The translations under genes were made by a program, and so were the position numbers. From contig CALWPY010000004.1 of assembly GCA_944383545.1 (NCBI GenBank), forward strand, positions 124,001 to 188,000: a stretch of DNA of 64,000 nucleotides. Reading direction: 5' to 3'. The stretch is from an uncultured Lachnospiraceae bacterium (GTDB taxonomy: Bacteria > Bacillota > Clostridia > Lachnospirales > Lachnospiraceae). Numbering within the stretch: position 1 is the stretch's first letter; each line of letters starts with the position of its first letter. The notes below the pieces were generated by a model. It was given only the letters and a program-made list of their open reading frames with translations. It searched no databases and was not told the DNA's origin. Positions 1 to 9,708 of the stretch are shown piece by piece.

Positions 1-1494
1 GTTTATCTTATCTCCCGAATATTTCGGAAGGCTTTTTTTCTTTTTATTTTTCTTATCCTTAAAGATATCACTTTCACTTATTACCGTAAGTGCGGATTCC
101 TTTATTTCAAAGCCTTCGGTAATATTTCCGACAGTTACCATTATCTCTTTTGGCAGAAGCTTCCTTTTCTTATCCTGAGAAAAGAATGCAGGTATGTCAT
201 TCTGACTCAGATTGGAAGCTATTCTTCTCGCCCTAGTCTGTGAAGGGGAAATAATGACTATCCTGTAATCTTTTTTTCTCCATTTCTCCAAATCGCTCAT
301 GAGATTATCAAAACTGTTATCATATGTGATTAAGCTTCTTGATTCAAAATGGATAACTTCTTTTTCATTAAATACTTTTCTGTTGGAATAGAGCCCTGAA
401 GCAAGTAGTGTTTTTCTTGAAGCGAGCTTTGCAATAATAAATTTATCATCATACAGTACATCTGCCTGACCGGGAAGTATATAGCCTCCTGTAAGTCTGC
501 TTTCCATTGACATGGAAAACTCCTGCGCATATACTCTTGCCCTTTCTGCGACACGGTCCTGTTCATCTATAAATATAAAGGCATCATCTTTAAAATAATC
601 CAGAAATGAAACTGTTTCATCATAAAAATACCCTACCAGACTGTCAATTCCGGCAGCAGAGTCAAATTCCCGAAGTTCTTCTTTTATTGATTCCACATTT
701 TTGTTAAGCCTTGCATACTGCTCTGTTTTAAATTCCTTTTTAAATTTTTCGGCTGTTTTCTTATGTTCTGCTTCAATCTTTTTTAATCCCGCTAAAAGTC
801 TCTTATCTGTTAGTGTAAATTCACTGGCAGGATATATTGAAAATCCCTCAAGATTTTCAATAGAACGCTGGCTTTCCGCATCAAAGCTTCTTATAGAATC
901 AATCTCATCTCCCCAAAGCTCAATACGATATGGGCACTCCTCCGTAAGGGGGTATATATCAATTATTCCTCCTCTTACGCAGAACTGCCCTGCTTCTTCT
1001 ACCATCGGTACATTATCATAACCAAATGTACTTAATTTTTTCTTTAAAGCGGAAACATCTATTGTATTTCCTTTTTTTATTTCGATAACATCGCCCATTA
1101 TATCAGAAAGGGCGGGGATTTTATCCATCAGTCCGTCTATTGTTGTTATTACTACAGTTTCTTTTTCTTCATAAATTCTTTTAAATATTTCAAGTCTTTT
1201 TCTGACCGTAGCGTTCCCATGTACGTCAGCATAGTAAAACAATGCATCTTTTGCCGGATACAGATATACATTTTTATTATAAAATCTGTATTCTTCATAC
1301 AATTTCTCGGCCCGGCTCTCATCATAAGTGACAATAAGTAAGAATTTATTATCACTCCGTATAGCTTCTGCAAGAGGCATCATAACATTTTTATCTATGC
1401 CCCACATATAAGCAGGAAGCCTGCCGGAATCCATTGCTTCACGTAATCTGGCAAATCCCGGATTATCAATAATTGCTGAAATTATCGCTTCCAT
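1..1494 (-). CDS. mfd: Transcription-repair coupling factor Mfd, N-terminal part (cut by window edge)
   Basis: Open from an ATG at 1494 to the window edge, giving the first 498 residues of a protein that usually has about 1150. The visible part holds the UvrB-like N-terminal region, with the hallmark stretch IELWGDEIDSIRSFD about 185-200 residues in. It then runs to the ITEGFE and ISESDIF motifs, followed by a lysine-rich stretch that leads into the RNA-polymerase interaction domain. Mfd is the ATP-driven translocase that removes stalled RNA polymerase at DNA lesions and recruits UvrA. The helicase half lies outside the window. pth lies 28 bases upstream, the usual Firmicutes order pth-mfd. 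The family call is firm. Confidence 0.93.
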   Translation of the reverse strand, partial: MEAIISAIIDNPGFARLREAMDSGRLPAYMWGIDKNVMMPLAEAIRSDNKFLLIVTYDESRAEKLYEEYRFYNKNVYLYPAKDALFYYADVHGNATVRKRLEIFKRIYEEKETVVITTIDGLMDKIPALSDIMGDVIEIKKGNTIDVSALKKKLSTFGYDNVPMVEEAGQFCVRGGIIDIYPLTEECPYRIELWGDEIDSIRSFDAESQRSIENLEGFSIYPASEFTLTDKRLLAGLKKIEAEHKKTAEKFKKEFKTEQYARLNKNVESIKEELREFDSAAGIDSLVGYFYDETVSFLDYFKDDAFIFIDEQDRVAERARVYAQEFSMSMESRLTGGYILPGQADVLYDDKFIIAKLASRKTLLASGLYSNRKVFNEKEVIHFESRSLITYDNSFDNLMSDLEKWRKKDYRIVIISPSQTRARRIASNLSQNDIPAFFSQDKKRKLLPKEIMVTVGNITEGFEIKESALTVISESDIFKDKKNKKKKSLPKYSGDKIN

Positions 1495-1522
1495 TTTTAC
1501 CTCAAATTATTAACTTAAATAA

Positions 1523-2086
1523 CTAATTTCCATTAAATTTATTCATTGCTGCATCTGCTCCCTCGGCAATAATTACCGATACCGCACTGCATGCCTTTTT
1601 TGCGCCCTCTCTTATAAGCGGCTGCTCTTCTTTTCCGAATCTTCCTAAGACATAATCCGCCAGGTCCATTTCAGGCGGCTTATGTCCTATACCTACTCTT
1701 ATTCTGTCAAATTCCTGTGTACCCAGATGTGAGATAATGCTTTTAATTCCGTTATGGCCTCCAGCACTTCCCTTTTTTCTTATGCGTAGACGTCCCACAT
1801 CCAAATCAATATCATCATAAATTACTATTATGTCACTGTTATCACACTTATAGTAATCTACGAGTTCCCTCACGCTTTCACCGCTCAGATTCATATAGGT
1901 CTGAGGCATTGCAAGGAGCACCTTTTCTCCTTCTATAATTCCCTTACCTATAAGAGCCTTATGCTTTTTTGTATCAACTTTTATATTATACGTATCAGAA
2001 ATTTCATATATTACGGAAAATCCTGCGTTATGTCTTGTTCCTGCGTACTTTTCAGTAGGATTTCCAAGTCCGATTATTATTTTCAT
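1523..2086 (-). CDS. pth: Peptidyl-tRNA hydrolase
   Basis: 187 residues, the normal length for bacterial Pth. It opens with the family signature IIGLGNPTEKYAGTRHNAGF, in which the His of RHNAG is the catalytic base. YDDIDLDVGRLRIRKKGSAG carries the conserved Asp and substrate-loop residues, and GGHNGIKSII follows. Pth releases peptides from peptidyl-tRNA that drops off ribosomes. It sits 19 bases downstream of the nucleotidyltransferase gene and just upstream of mfd, so the three are probably co-transcribed. Confidence 0.97.
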   Translation of the reverse strand: MKIIIGLGNPTEKYAGTRHNAGFSVIYEISDTYNIKVDTKKHKALIGKGIIEGEKVLLAMPQTYMNLSGESVRELVDYYKCDNSDIIVIYDDIDLDVGRLRIRKKGSAGGHNGIKSIISHLGTQEFDRIRVGIGHKPPEMDLADYVLGRFGKEEQPLIREGAKKACSAVSVIIAEGADAAMNKFNGN

Positions 2087-2105
2087 AATTATAGCCTACA
2101 GATTT

Positions 2106-2837
2106 TTAACTTCTTTTTTCCATTATTCTTTCTGCTTCTTTTAGCTGTTCCTGAGTATTTACGCCCATAATTTCATCCGGGTCAGCAACCTTAACCGCTT
2201 CTACGCTCAGACCGATTTTCTTAATAAGTGCAATGGTATCAGTGAGATAATATTCTCCCTTTGCATTATCATTGGTTATTAAATCCAGACTTGTATAAAG
2301 AGCTTCGGAATTATATATATACATTCCCGAATTTACCTCATTTACAAGTTTTTCCTCATCGGTTGCATCCTTATCCTCAACAATTTTTACAAATGTGCCG
2401 TCCTTATCTCTTATTATTCTTCCATATCCCGAAGCATCTTTAACTTCAGCTGATAAAACGGTCACTCCATTAGACTGTCTTTTGTGCGTTTCAATAAGAG
2501 TTTTTAAAGTATCTCCTGTTATAAGTGGCGTATCACCGCAGAGTACCAGTGTATCTCCTTCCGTACCTATAAAATCTCTGGCACATTTAAGAGCATGTCC
2601 CGTTCCAAGCTGCTCTTTCTGTTCAGCAAATTCCACAATATCATATATGGCTGTTTTTACCTGGTTTGCTTCATATCCTACAATAACACAAACGCTATAT
2701 GCACCTGCATCCTCAGCAGCCTTAATGGAATAATGCACCATAGGCTGTCCCATAACCTTATGAAGTACTTTAGGGAGTTCCGAATTCATTCTTGTACCCT
2801 TTCCGGCTGCAAGAATAACTGCTTTCAATTTATTCAT
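2106..2837 (-). CDS. glmU: GlmU-type UDP-N-acetylglucosamine pyrophosphorylase, N-terminal domain only
   Basis: The ATG at 2837 starts a 243-residue protein with the nucleotidyltransferase motif AVILAAGKGTRMNSELPKV. The GlmU hallmarks EQLGTGHALKCA (uridine-binding region), LCGDTPLI (metal-binding Asp), GYGRIIRD and EVNSGMYIY are all present. An AAAGGA ribosome site lies about 12 bases upstream; the reading frame is open further upstream but without family similarity. Full GlmU has about 455 residues. This one stops after the linker helix (KEAERIMEKRS) and lacks the whole left-handed beta-helix acetyltransferase domain. It should therefore make UDP-GlcNAc from GlcNAc-1-P, with the acetylation done elsewhere. 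It sits in the usual glmU position next to spoVG and pth. Confidence 0.88.
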   Translation of the reverse strand: MNKLKAVILAAGKGTRMNSELPKVLHKVMGQPMVHYSIKAAEDAGAYSVCVIVGYEANQVKTAIYDIVEFAEQKEQLGTGHALKCARDFIGTEGDTLVLCGDTPLITGDTLKTLIETHKRQSNGVTVLSAEVKDASGYGRIIRDKDGTFVKIVEDKDATDEEKLVNEVNSGMYIYNSEALYTSLDLITNDNAKGEYYLTDTIALIKKIGLSVEAVKVADPDEIMGVNTQEQLKEAERIMEKRS

Positions 2838-2904
2838 ATAAATATCCATTCCTTTACAGTTCATACAATATCTACATTTTAACAATATTATTTTAAATGT
2901 CAAG

Positions 2905-2936
2905 AAAAAGAACGGCACTAAAACGGTGCCGTTCCC
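2905..2936 (-). terminator. Intrinsic terminator after spoVG
   Basis: AACGGCAC (2911-2918) pairs with GTGCCGTT (2926-2933) around a 7-base loop. On the minus strand the stem is followed by CTTTTTCTTG. It lies between the spoVG stop and the glmU start, so it would separate spoVG from the glmU-pth-mfd run. Confidence 0.85.
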
Positions 2937-2957
2937 CTTTTTTGAGTAAGAATCAGT

Positions 2958-3236
2958 CTATTCAGCGTCTATGTCATCTTCCAGAGATGCCTGTTCATAC
3001 TTTTCAAGTATGAGTGCCTGTATTCTTTCTCTCGTAGCAGAATTAATAGGATGGGCTATATCTCTATACTCTCCGTCTGCCGCTTTACGGCTTGGCATTG
3101 CAATGAATAAGCCCTTTTCCCCTTCAATTACCTTGATATCGTGTACAACAAATTCATTGTCAATCGTTATTGAAACGACTGCTCTCATTTTTCCTTCTTT
3201 TGCTACTTTTCTTACCCTAACATCCGTTATCTGCAT
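2958..3236 (-). CDS. spoVG: SpoVG, conserved RNA/DNA-binding regulatory protein
   Basis: 92 residues, almost wholly the conserved SpoVG core: [57 protein letters not shown] and the C-terminal RERIQ helix. SpoVG proteins bind nucleic acids and affect septation, sporulation and surface or virulence gene expression in Firmicutes. A strong GGGAGG site lies 8 bases before the ATG. The gene has its own terminator, and its position next to glmU and pth is the usual one in this phylum. Confidence 0.97.
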   Translation of the reverse strand: MQITDVRVRKVAKEGKMRAVVSITIDNEFVVHDIKVIEGEKGLFIAMPSRKAADGEYRDIAHPINSATRERIQALILEKYEQASLEDDIDAE

Positions 3237-3328
3237 GTTTAACCCTCCCTATGCTTAGCCAACTTACGTCGACATAGATGTCATATTATATTTATTTAAA
3301 TATCCGCTTAATATCGGACATATAAATA

Positions 3329-4453
3329 TTAGATTGAATATCTGAAGCTTTTTTCAACAATTACCTTCGGCTTGCCTGCTTCACCAGTGTGCACCGTATT
3401 TGCCCTGAGAGTATCACGGCTTTCCACTATACAATTTTCAATATAGCAGTTATCTCCTATATGAACGTCATTTAAAATAATGGAATTTTTAATTACACAG
3501 TTATTTCCCACATATACCTTTTTGAAAAGAATTGAATTCTCTACCGTACCGTTTATAATACAACCGCTTGCAATCAGGCTGTTGTTTACAACGGCTTCCC
3601 CGTTATATTTTGCCGGTGGTAAATCTTCAACTTTTGAATATACATCAGGATGCTGCCTGAAGAAGTAATCCCTTACATCTTTTTTCAGGAAATCCATATT
3701 AGTTTTATAATATGAACTTACTGTTCCGATATTTCTCCAGTATGAATCCAGTTTATAAGCATATATCTTCTTAACATTTTTGTATCTGACAAGAATGTCT
3801 TTTACAAAATCTGTTCTTCCTTCATAAGCACATTTTTCAAGCAGTTCTATAAGCTGACGGCGTCTTATGATATATACACCTATAGAAGCAGTATTTGTCT
3901 CTGCAACTATCGGCTTCTCCTCAAAGTCGAGAACTCTGTTATCCTCATCAACTTTGACAACACCAAATCTGCTGATATCATCTTCGTCTGCCTTTATATC
4001 ACTTGTAACAACCGTGATATCCGCCCCTGTTGCAATATGCTCCTCTAATACTTTATTATAATCCAGCTTATATATACCGTCTCCCGAAGCAATAACCACA
4101 TAAGGCTCGTGAGCACTCTTAAGGAAGTTTATATTCTGATACAAAGCATCTGCTGTTCCTTTATACCAATAGCTGTTTGTAGATGTAATAGTTGGTGTAA
4201 ATACATACAGACCGCCCTGCTTTCTTCCAAAATCCCACCATTTTGAAGAATTCAAATGCTCGTTAAGTGACCTTGAATTATACTGCGTAAATACGGCAAC
4301 CTTCTGAATGTGTGAATTTGCCATATTTGACAGTGAAAAATCTATTGCTCTGTAACAGCCTGCCATAGGCATAGCCGCAACTGCTCTCTTTGCAGATAAG
4401 TCACCCATTTTGCTGCTGTTTCCGCCTGCTAATATAATACCGATAGCTCTCAT
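3329..4453 (-). CDS. glgD: Glucose-1-phosphate adenylyltransferase regulatory subunit GlgD
   Basis: 374 residues from the ATG at 4453, which has AGGTGA six bases upstream; the upstream GTG at 4462 overlaps glgC and is less likely. The N-terminal IGIILAGGNSSKMG is the degenerate nucleotidyltransferase loop of GlgD, where GlgC has GGQGSRLG. Next come AIDFSLSNMANS and YWYKGTADALYQN, and the C-terminal third has hexapeptide repeats of a left-handed beta-helix. GlgD pairs with GlgC to form the ADP-glucose pyrophosphorylase of glycogen synthesis and is thought to be mainly regulatory. It starts one base after the glgC stop, so the two are translationally coupled. Confidence 0.95.
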   Translation of the reverse strand: MRAIGIILAGGNSSKMGDLSAKRAVAAMPMAGCYRAIDFSLSNMANSHIQKVAVFTQYNSRSLNEHLNSSKWWDFGRKQGGLYVFTPTITSTNSYWYKGTADALYQNINFLKSAHEPYVVIASGDGIYKLDYNKVLEEHIATGADITVVTSDIKADEDDISRFGVVKVDEDNRVLDFEEKPIVAETNTASIGVYIIRRRQLIELLEKCAYEGRTDFVKDILVRYKNVKKIYAYKLDSYWRNIGTVSSYYKTNMDFLKKDVRDYFFRQHPDVYSKVEDLPPAKYNGEAVVNNSLIASGCIINGTVENSILFKKVYVGNNCVIKNSIILNDVHIGDNCYIENCIVESRDTLRANTVHTGEAGKPKVIVEKSFRYSI

Positions 4454-4454
4454 C

Positions 4455-5723
4455 CTATTCACCTGCCTTTATTATACTTGAGCCGCTCTTCAGCAAGCCG
4501 TCAGGATATTCATCTATGGTTGTTTCACCTATTATGGCTGTATTCTTTCCAACCTTTACACCTGCCGGAATAACCGAATTTTCACCTATAGTTACAAGTC
4601 CGAATGAATAAATATGAGGTGCAAACTCATTAGGAGCTTCTTCTCCGACTCCGAGTTCCGTACCTTCTCCAATTCTTACGCCTTCTGCCAGTATTGCCTT
4701 ATCCATGACAACACCTTTTTCTATAACGGCGCCATTCATAATAATTGAGTTTCGCACTACAGCGTCTTCTCCGATATATACACCTGAGCCGATAACTGAA
4801 TTTTCTACAGTTCCGAATATTTCAGTTCCCTCACCGACAATACTCTTAACAACCTTGCTACGGTCAGCAATATACTGCGGTGGAAGAATATCACTCTTTG
4901 TATAGATTCTCCAGAATTCTTCATAAAGATTAAATTCAGGAATAATATCCACAAGCTCCATGTTGGCCTCCCAATAGGAGCCAAGTGTTCCAACGTCCTT
5001 CCAGTAACCTTTATACTCATATGCACATATCTTCATACCCTGCTCATGACAGTGAGGAATGATGTGCTTTCCAAAGTCACATGAAGGCACGTCCTTCATT
5101 TCTATAAGCGCGTCACGAAGTACTTTCCAACTGAATATATAAATACCCATTGAAGCCTTGTTGCTTCTCGGATTTTCAGGTTTTTCCTCAAATTCCTTAA
5201 TACAGCCTGTCTCATCTGTAATAACCACACCAAATCTGCTTGCTTCTTCCATAGGCACCTGGTATGTAGCAAGCGTAATATCTGCCTTTGATGACTTATG
5301 AAAATCAAGCATTACCTCATAATCCATTTTATATATGTGGTCGCCTGAAAGAATAAGCACATAATCAGGATTGTAATAATCCATATATTCAAGGTTTTGG
5401 TATATTGCATTTGCAGTTCCCGTATACCACTGGCTGTTGCTGCTTTTCTCATAAGGAGGAAGCACGGTTACACCGCCTATATTCCTATCCAAATCCCAAG
5501 GCATTCCAATGCCTATGTGCTGATTAAGTCTTAACGGTCTGTACTGTGTCAGAACGCCCACAGTATCAACGCCTGAATTAATACAATTACTTAACGGGAA
5601 ATCTATAATCTTATATTTTCCGCCGAAAGCAACTGCCGGTTTAGCCAGCTTAGATGTAAGGACTCCAAGCCTGCTCCCCTGACCTCCGGCAAGAAGCATA
5701 GCAATCATTTCCTTCTTAATCAT
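4455..5723 (-). CDS. glgC: Glucose-1-phosphate adenylyltransferase GlgC
   Basis: 422 residues. [15 protein letters not shown] is the catalytic nucleotide-binding loop. [35 protein letters not shown] (metal-binding Asp) and EFEEKP follow, and a left-handed beta-helix makes up the last ~130 residues. It makes ADP-glucose from glucose-1-phosphate and ATP, the committed step of bacterial glycogen synthesis. AAAGGGGTGA lies just upstream of the ATG, and a good sigma-A-type promoter lies at 5786-5814. The branching enzyme glgB is 17 kb away at 22.6 kb; glycogen synthase is not in this window. Confidence 0.97.
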   Translation of the reverse strand: MIKKEMIAMLLAGGQGSRLGVLTSKLAKPAVAFGGKYKIIDFPLSNCINSGVDTVGVLTQYRPLRLNQHIGIGMPWDLDRNIGGVTVLPPYEKSSNSQWYTGTANAIYQNLEYMDYYNPDYVLILSGDHIYKMDYEVMLDFHKSSKADITLATYQVPMEEASRFGVVITDETGCIKEFEEKPENPRSNKASMGIYIFSWKVLRDALIEMKDVPSCDFGKHIIPHCHEQGMKICAYEYKGYWKDVGTLGSYWEANMELVDIIPEFNLYEEFWRIYTKSDILPPQYIADRSKVVKSIVGEGTEIFGTVENSVIGSGVYIGEDAVVRNSIIMNGAVIEKGVVMDKAILAEGVRIGEGTELGVGEEAPNEFAPHIYSFGLVTIGENSVIPAGVKVGKNTAIIGETTIDEYPDGLLKSGSSIIKAGE

Positions 5724-5785
5724 AATGTCACCCCTTTTAGCATAAATATTTCTGCAGAGTCATCTGACTCATTACTATCCTACAC

Positions 5786-5814
5786 ATTATAACATCAAAA
5801 AACGAAAAGTTAAA
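5786..5814 (-). promoter_or_regulatory. Sigma-A-type promoter of glgC-glgD
   Basis: On the minus strand, TTTAAC (5809-5814) and TATAAT (5786-5791) are separated by 17 bases, and TG lies one base before the -10 box (extended -10). It lies about 65 bases upstream of the glgC start. The rest of the 245-base gap up to the glycosyltransferase stop at 5969 is very AT-rich and shows no further feature I can support. Confidence 0.75.
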
Positions 5815-5968
5815 TACCTTTTTATGCAAATTTACGAAAAATATAAGTTAAATTTCCGACGAATTATGCATTTATACAGAATTTCTAATTTTAAAAAAAA
5901 TCGAAAACGAAAAAATAAACAATATTTTTTGAAAAATATGTTATATTTGACAATGATATATTTTTCAA

Positions 5969-7825
5969 CTATCTGAGCGAGCAGTCCGGCTTAAGAAATG
6001 TAAGATTAGGATTGTAATATGGGTCATTATTTACAAGCTCATAATTATTTATTAGAAAAAGTCCCTTTTCTGCATCCAGACGTTTTAAAGCCACAGCATC
6101 AATATCCACTCCTCTGGTTTTTGATTCATAGTGATAAAGTTTTGCATTAGGATTATATGTTACCAGTTTTCCTGACTTAAATACTCTCACGCAGAGGTCA
6201 ACGTCATTTACCGCTATTTCCATAAGTTCATTGAAACGGCCGACTTCTTCAAAGACCGTTCTCTTTATCATAAGACATGCTCCTGTTACGGCGCAAAAAT
6301 TCTGAGCCATGCTGCTTCTGTGGAAATAAATTCCGTCATCTTCTTTCATGGCAGCAAATAGATGCCCTGCAATTCCGTTAAAGCCCAGAATAACTCCGGC
6401 ATGCTGAAGTCTTCCGTTCGGGAAGTACATCCTTGCACCTACAACCCCTACCTCATCTCTCTGGCAGAAGGAAACAAGCTCACTTATGCAGTCATTATTT
6501 ATCATTTCAGTATCATTATTGAGAAAAAGAATGTATTCACTGTTTGTTTTATCAACGGCAAAATTACAGATTGCAGAAAAATTAAATTTTCTGTTCCATG
6601 TGAGTATCTTTACTCTCTCATCTGTCTCTATTTTTTCATAATATCTTTTTATGTTCTTTGTCTCGCTGTGGTTTTCCACTATAACTATTTCATAATTATC
6701 ATAGTCCTGTTTAAAAATAGAATTGATACATTTTTCCAGGTCTTCAAAATGATCTTTATTAGGAATAATTATAGAAACCTTAGGCTTATTCCCATCAGCG
6801 TCGGTCTTTATTTTATACCTTGTCCTGTAAAACATACCGTCTTCGCCCGAAAAAACCTCTGCATCTATTCCCATTCTGCTGTAATGGTCGATAAGTGCTC
6901 TCTTTCCTGCTTCATGTGCATAGTTTTTAGAATCCATGCTTCCGGCAGTAGAGCCTTCATGAGCCCTCCAATGATAAAGAGCTGACGGAATATGGGCAAT
7001 ATGTTTACTGCATTCACACAGACCATACAGTTTTGATATTTTTTCAACACAGCGAAGTATAAAATCATAGTCCTGTGCTCCGTCATATTCCTCCCTCATT
7101 TTGCCCACTTTCTTCTGAAAATCCGCAGACACCATAAGCATATGACAGATATAGTTCTGACTTCTAAGTAAATCAAGGCTGAAATCCGGCTTAAAATGAG
7201 GATAAAATCTCTTACTGCTGTCTTCACTTATTTTATCTTCATCTGTATAAATCATAAGAATGTTTTTGCCGTCCTCTTCATTAAGCCTTTCCACACATTC
7301 AAAAAAGGCGTTGGGAGCAATAACATCATCATGGTCAGCAAATACTATCCACTCACCCTTTGCCATCTCAATAGCCTTATTTGTATTTCCCGATATACCA
7401 AGATTTTTTTCAAGTGCATTATATCTTATTCTTAAATCTCCCTTATATCTTTCTTTTATCATGTCAGACACTTTATTTTCTTCCGAAGAAAGACAGCTTC
7501 CGTCTGCAAGGCATAATTCCCAGTTACTGTAGGTCTGCCTTTTTAATGAATCAATAAGCTCAATCAGATATTTTTCCTCTGTTCTGTACATAGGTACAAC
7601 AACGCTTATCAACGGCTCATAATTAAATTCAATATGTCTCTGTTCTAAAAGCTCCTTCTGAGAAGGCTCATTATCCCGACACCAGAGCATATAATTTATT
7701 TTTCTCCGAAACTTCAGATAGTTTACTGCTTTTTTAAAGGTTTTTACCGGTCCCTGACGTTTGAGCATCTTACAACCTTTTAAAAATATATTATCATTCA
7801 TCTCATGACCTTTTTCTTTTCTCAT
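5969..7825 (-). CDS. Two-domain family 2 glycosyltransferase
   Basis: 618 residues with two GT-A folds in tandem. The first (roughly residues 70-290) begins ISVVVPMYRTEEKYL and carries FADHDDV. The second (roughly 345-600) begins VSIIIPNKDHFEDLEKC and carries LFLNNDTEMI. NDVDLCVRVFKSGK resembles the acceptor-site region of the family. A strong GGAGAGG site precedes the ATG at 7825. It is similar in layout to the next gene upstream (7868-9682) and is probably a duplicate of it. Such double-domain enzymes extend rhamnan-type or other surface polysaccharides at the inner face of the membrane. Donor and acceptor sugars cannot be told from sequence. It is the last gene of the glycan cluster. Confidence 0.88.
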   Translation of the reverse strand: MRKEKGHEMNDNIFLKGCKMLKRQGPVKTFKKAVNYLKFRRKINYMLWCRDNEPSQKELLEQRHIEFNYEPLISVVVPMYRTEEKYLIELIDSLKRQTYSNWELCLADGSCLSSEENKVSDMIKERYKGDLRIRYNALEKNLGISGNTNKAIEMAKGEWIVFADHDDVIAPNAFFECVERLNEEDGKNILMIYTDEDKISEDSSKRFYPHFKPDFSLDLLRSQNYICHMLMVSADFQKKVGKMREEYDGAQDYDFILRCVEKISKLYGLCECSKHIAHIPSALYHWRAHEGSTAGSMDSKNYAHEAGKRALIDHYSRMGIDAEVFSGEDGMFYRTRYKIKTDADGNKPKVSIIIPNKDHFEDLEKCINSIFKQDYDNYEIVIVENHSETKNIKRYYEKIETDERVKILTWNRKFNFSAICNFAVDKTNSEYILFLNNDTEMINNDCISELVSFCQRDEVGVVGARMYFPNGRLQHAGVILGFNGIAGHLFAAMKEDDGIYFHRSSMAQNFCAVTGACLMIKRTVFEEVGRFNELMEIAVNDVDLCVRVFKSGKLVTYNPNAKLYHYESKTRGVDIDAVALKRLDAEKGLFLINNYELVNNDPYYNPNLTFLKPDCSLR

Positions 7826-7867
7826 AAAGCCTCTCCAATCTCATTTCTTTAACCTGTTCCAACAGAA

Positions 7868-9682
7868 TCAGTCAAGTGTAAAAGGAGCAACTGTAACAGG
7901 GAAATTCTTATTATAATACGGGTCTCCTTTTTCCAGAACATCGCCCCATTTTTCCTGAAAAAGTTTTATTTCTCCTGCAAATCGTTTCTGTTTTTCAGGA
8001 GTATCCTCATAACCTCTTGACTTAGATTCATAATGGTGCCATAAAGAAAATGCATCATATACTACTAAGTAACCATAATCTCTTACCTTAAGGCAGTAAT
8101 CCACATCATTCAATCCTACCTTAAACTCCTCAGTCATCCCTCCGACTTCTTTAAATACATTCTTCTTTGTCATGAGGCAGGCTCCTGTCACCGCACTATA
8201 GTTGCAGTTTATTCTGGCTCTCATCATATATCCCAAATCATTTTTACCTATTCCGTTAAATACATGTCCTGCAAATCCGCCAAAGCCCAAAACTATTCCT
8301 GCATGCTGTACAGTATCATCCTCATAAAGAAGTTTGGCACCAACTACACCTACATCGTTTCTCATACATATTCCCAGCATGTCCGAAATTCCGTCAGGTG
8401 ATATAAGCTCAGTATCATTATTTAATAACAGAATATAGTCTCCGGCTGCATATTCCACTCCAAAATTATTAATGGCAGAATAATTAAATTCCTTATCCCA
8501 ATATACAACCTTTACAAAAGGATATTTTTTCTCAAGCTCCTCATATGCCTGAAATGTACCCTTTTCCTCACTGTTATTTTCTACAATTATAAACTCATAA
8601 TTTTTATAGTTGCTCACCCTGACTATAGAATCTATACATTTTTTTAAATCATCTGCATGGTCCTTATTAGGGATAATAATAGACAAAAGGGGCGTACCTG
8701 TTGTTTCATATATTGTATGATACATACCCCACATATCGGTATGTTCAACTCTTGCCTTTATCTTCATTCTGTCCAGGTGTGACTGAACAGCCTTTCTTCC
8801 CGCTTCATAACAGTACATCTTACTTTTAGGGTCACCCGCTGTCGATGAACGGTGAATGCGCCAATGATAAAGGACCTTGGAAATATGCTTAATCTTATGA
8901 TTTCTTTCCCGCACTCTCTCTATGCACCTGAACATAACATCATAATCCTGAGAGCCGTCATATTCTTTTCTGAATCCGCCGATTCCATTTAATATCTCAG
9001 CATCAACCACAAAGAAATGTGTAATGTAATTATGGCTTCTAAATAAATCTATACTGAAATCAGGCTTAAAATTCGGGTCCTCATGCTTAAGCTTTTTACC
9101 TGATACCTTGTCTTCATCAGTATATACTATATCCACATTCATATCCTGCAGTTTTTTTACTACTTCATAAAGTAAATCCGGCTCTACAAAATCATCATGG
9201 TCCAGAAGTCCGATATATTCGCCTTCAGCCATATATAATGCCTCATTAGTATTATCCGATATTCCTAAATTTTCGTCAAGATATTTTACGCAAATTCTTT
9301 TATCTTTTTCGACGTAGCTTTTAAGAATCTTTCTTGTTTCTTCAGATGAGCTTGCATCAGCTATACAAAGCTGCCAGTTTTCATATGACTGTGCCAGTAC
9401 AGAATCAATCATTTCTCTCAAATATTTTTCGGGAGTATTATAGGTAGGAACAAGTATACTTATGGTAGGGAGAAAATCAAATTCCTCCTTTTTCTGCCTT
9501 TCCAGTTCTTCAGGAGTTACTTTGTGTCTTTGAAACCATTTTTCATAATGCAAATCAGGAGCGCCTTCCTGCATACCGCTCTTAAACTTGCCCCATATTC
9601 CCTTGAATCCGTATTTCCCGATATAGGCAAAGAGCCTTTTATAACTAATCGGGCTAAATATCTTTTTTATCTTATAATCCAT
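7868..9682 (-). CDS. Two-domain family 2 glycosyltransferase (paralogue of the preceding gene)
   Basis: 604 residues with the same double GT2 layout as its downstream neighbour. Domain one starts at ISILVPTYNTPEKYL with GLLDHDDFVEPD; domain two starts at LSIIIPNKDHADDLKKC with LLLNNDTELISPDG. The shared phrases NPDFKPDF-like, SQNYI/SHNYI, EYDGAQDYD/EYDGSQDYD and YHWR.H...TAG show it is a tandem duplicate that has diverged in its first 50 residues. GGGGAAGGA lies upstream of the ATG. Probable role: adding sugars to a cell-surface polysaccharide. The substrate is unknown. Confidence 0.88.
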   Translation of the reverse strand: MDYKIKKIFSPISYKRLFAYIGKYGFKGIWGKFKSGMQEGAPDLHYEKWFQRHKVTPEELERQKKEEFDFLPTISILVPTYNTPEKYLREMIDSVLAQSYENWQLCIADASSSEETRKILKSYVEKDKRICVKYLDENLGISDNTNEALYMAEGEYIGLLDHDDFVEPDLLYEVVKKLQDMNVDIVYTDEDKVSGKKLKHEDPNFKPDFSIDLFRSHNYITHFFVVDAEILNGIGGFRKEYDGSQDYDVMFRCIERVRERNHKIKHISKVLYHWRIHRSSTAGDPKSKMYCYEAGRKAVQSHLDRMKIKARVEHTDMWGMYHTIYETTGTPLLSIIIPNKDHADDLKKCIDSIVRVSNYKNYEFIIVENNSEEKGTFQAYEELEKKYPFVKVVYWDKEFNYSAINNFGVEYAAGDYILLLNNDTELISPDGISDMLGICMRNDVGVVGAKLLYEDDTVQHAGIVLGFGGFAGHVFNGIGKNDLGYMMRARINCNYSAVTGACLMTKKNVFKEVGGMTEEFKVGLNDVDYCLKVRDYGYLVVYDAFSLWHHYESKSRGYEDTPEKQKRFAGEIKLFQEKWGDVLEKGDPYYNKNFPVTVAPFTLD

Positions 9683-9708
9683 AGCTATTGTCCTTCCCCT
9701 GTCAGATA

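Noticed and set aside
701-1021. 106-codon plus-strand frame within mfd
   Set aside because: Antisense to the conserved Mfd coding frame, which is open across the whole of 1-1494.
5724-5968. AT-rich gap between glgC and the glycosyltransferase gene as a possible attachment site or small RNA
   Set aside because: Apart from the glgC promoter I see no stem, repeat or frame that stands out.
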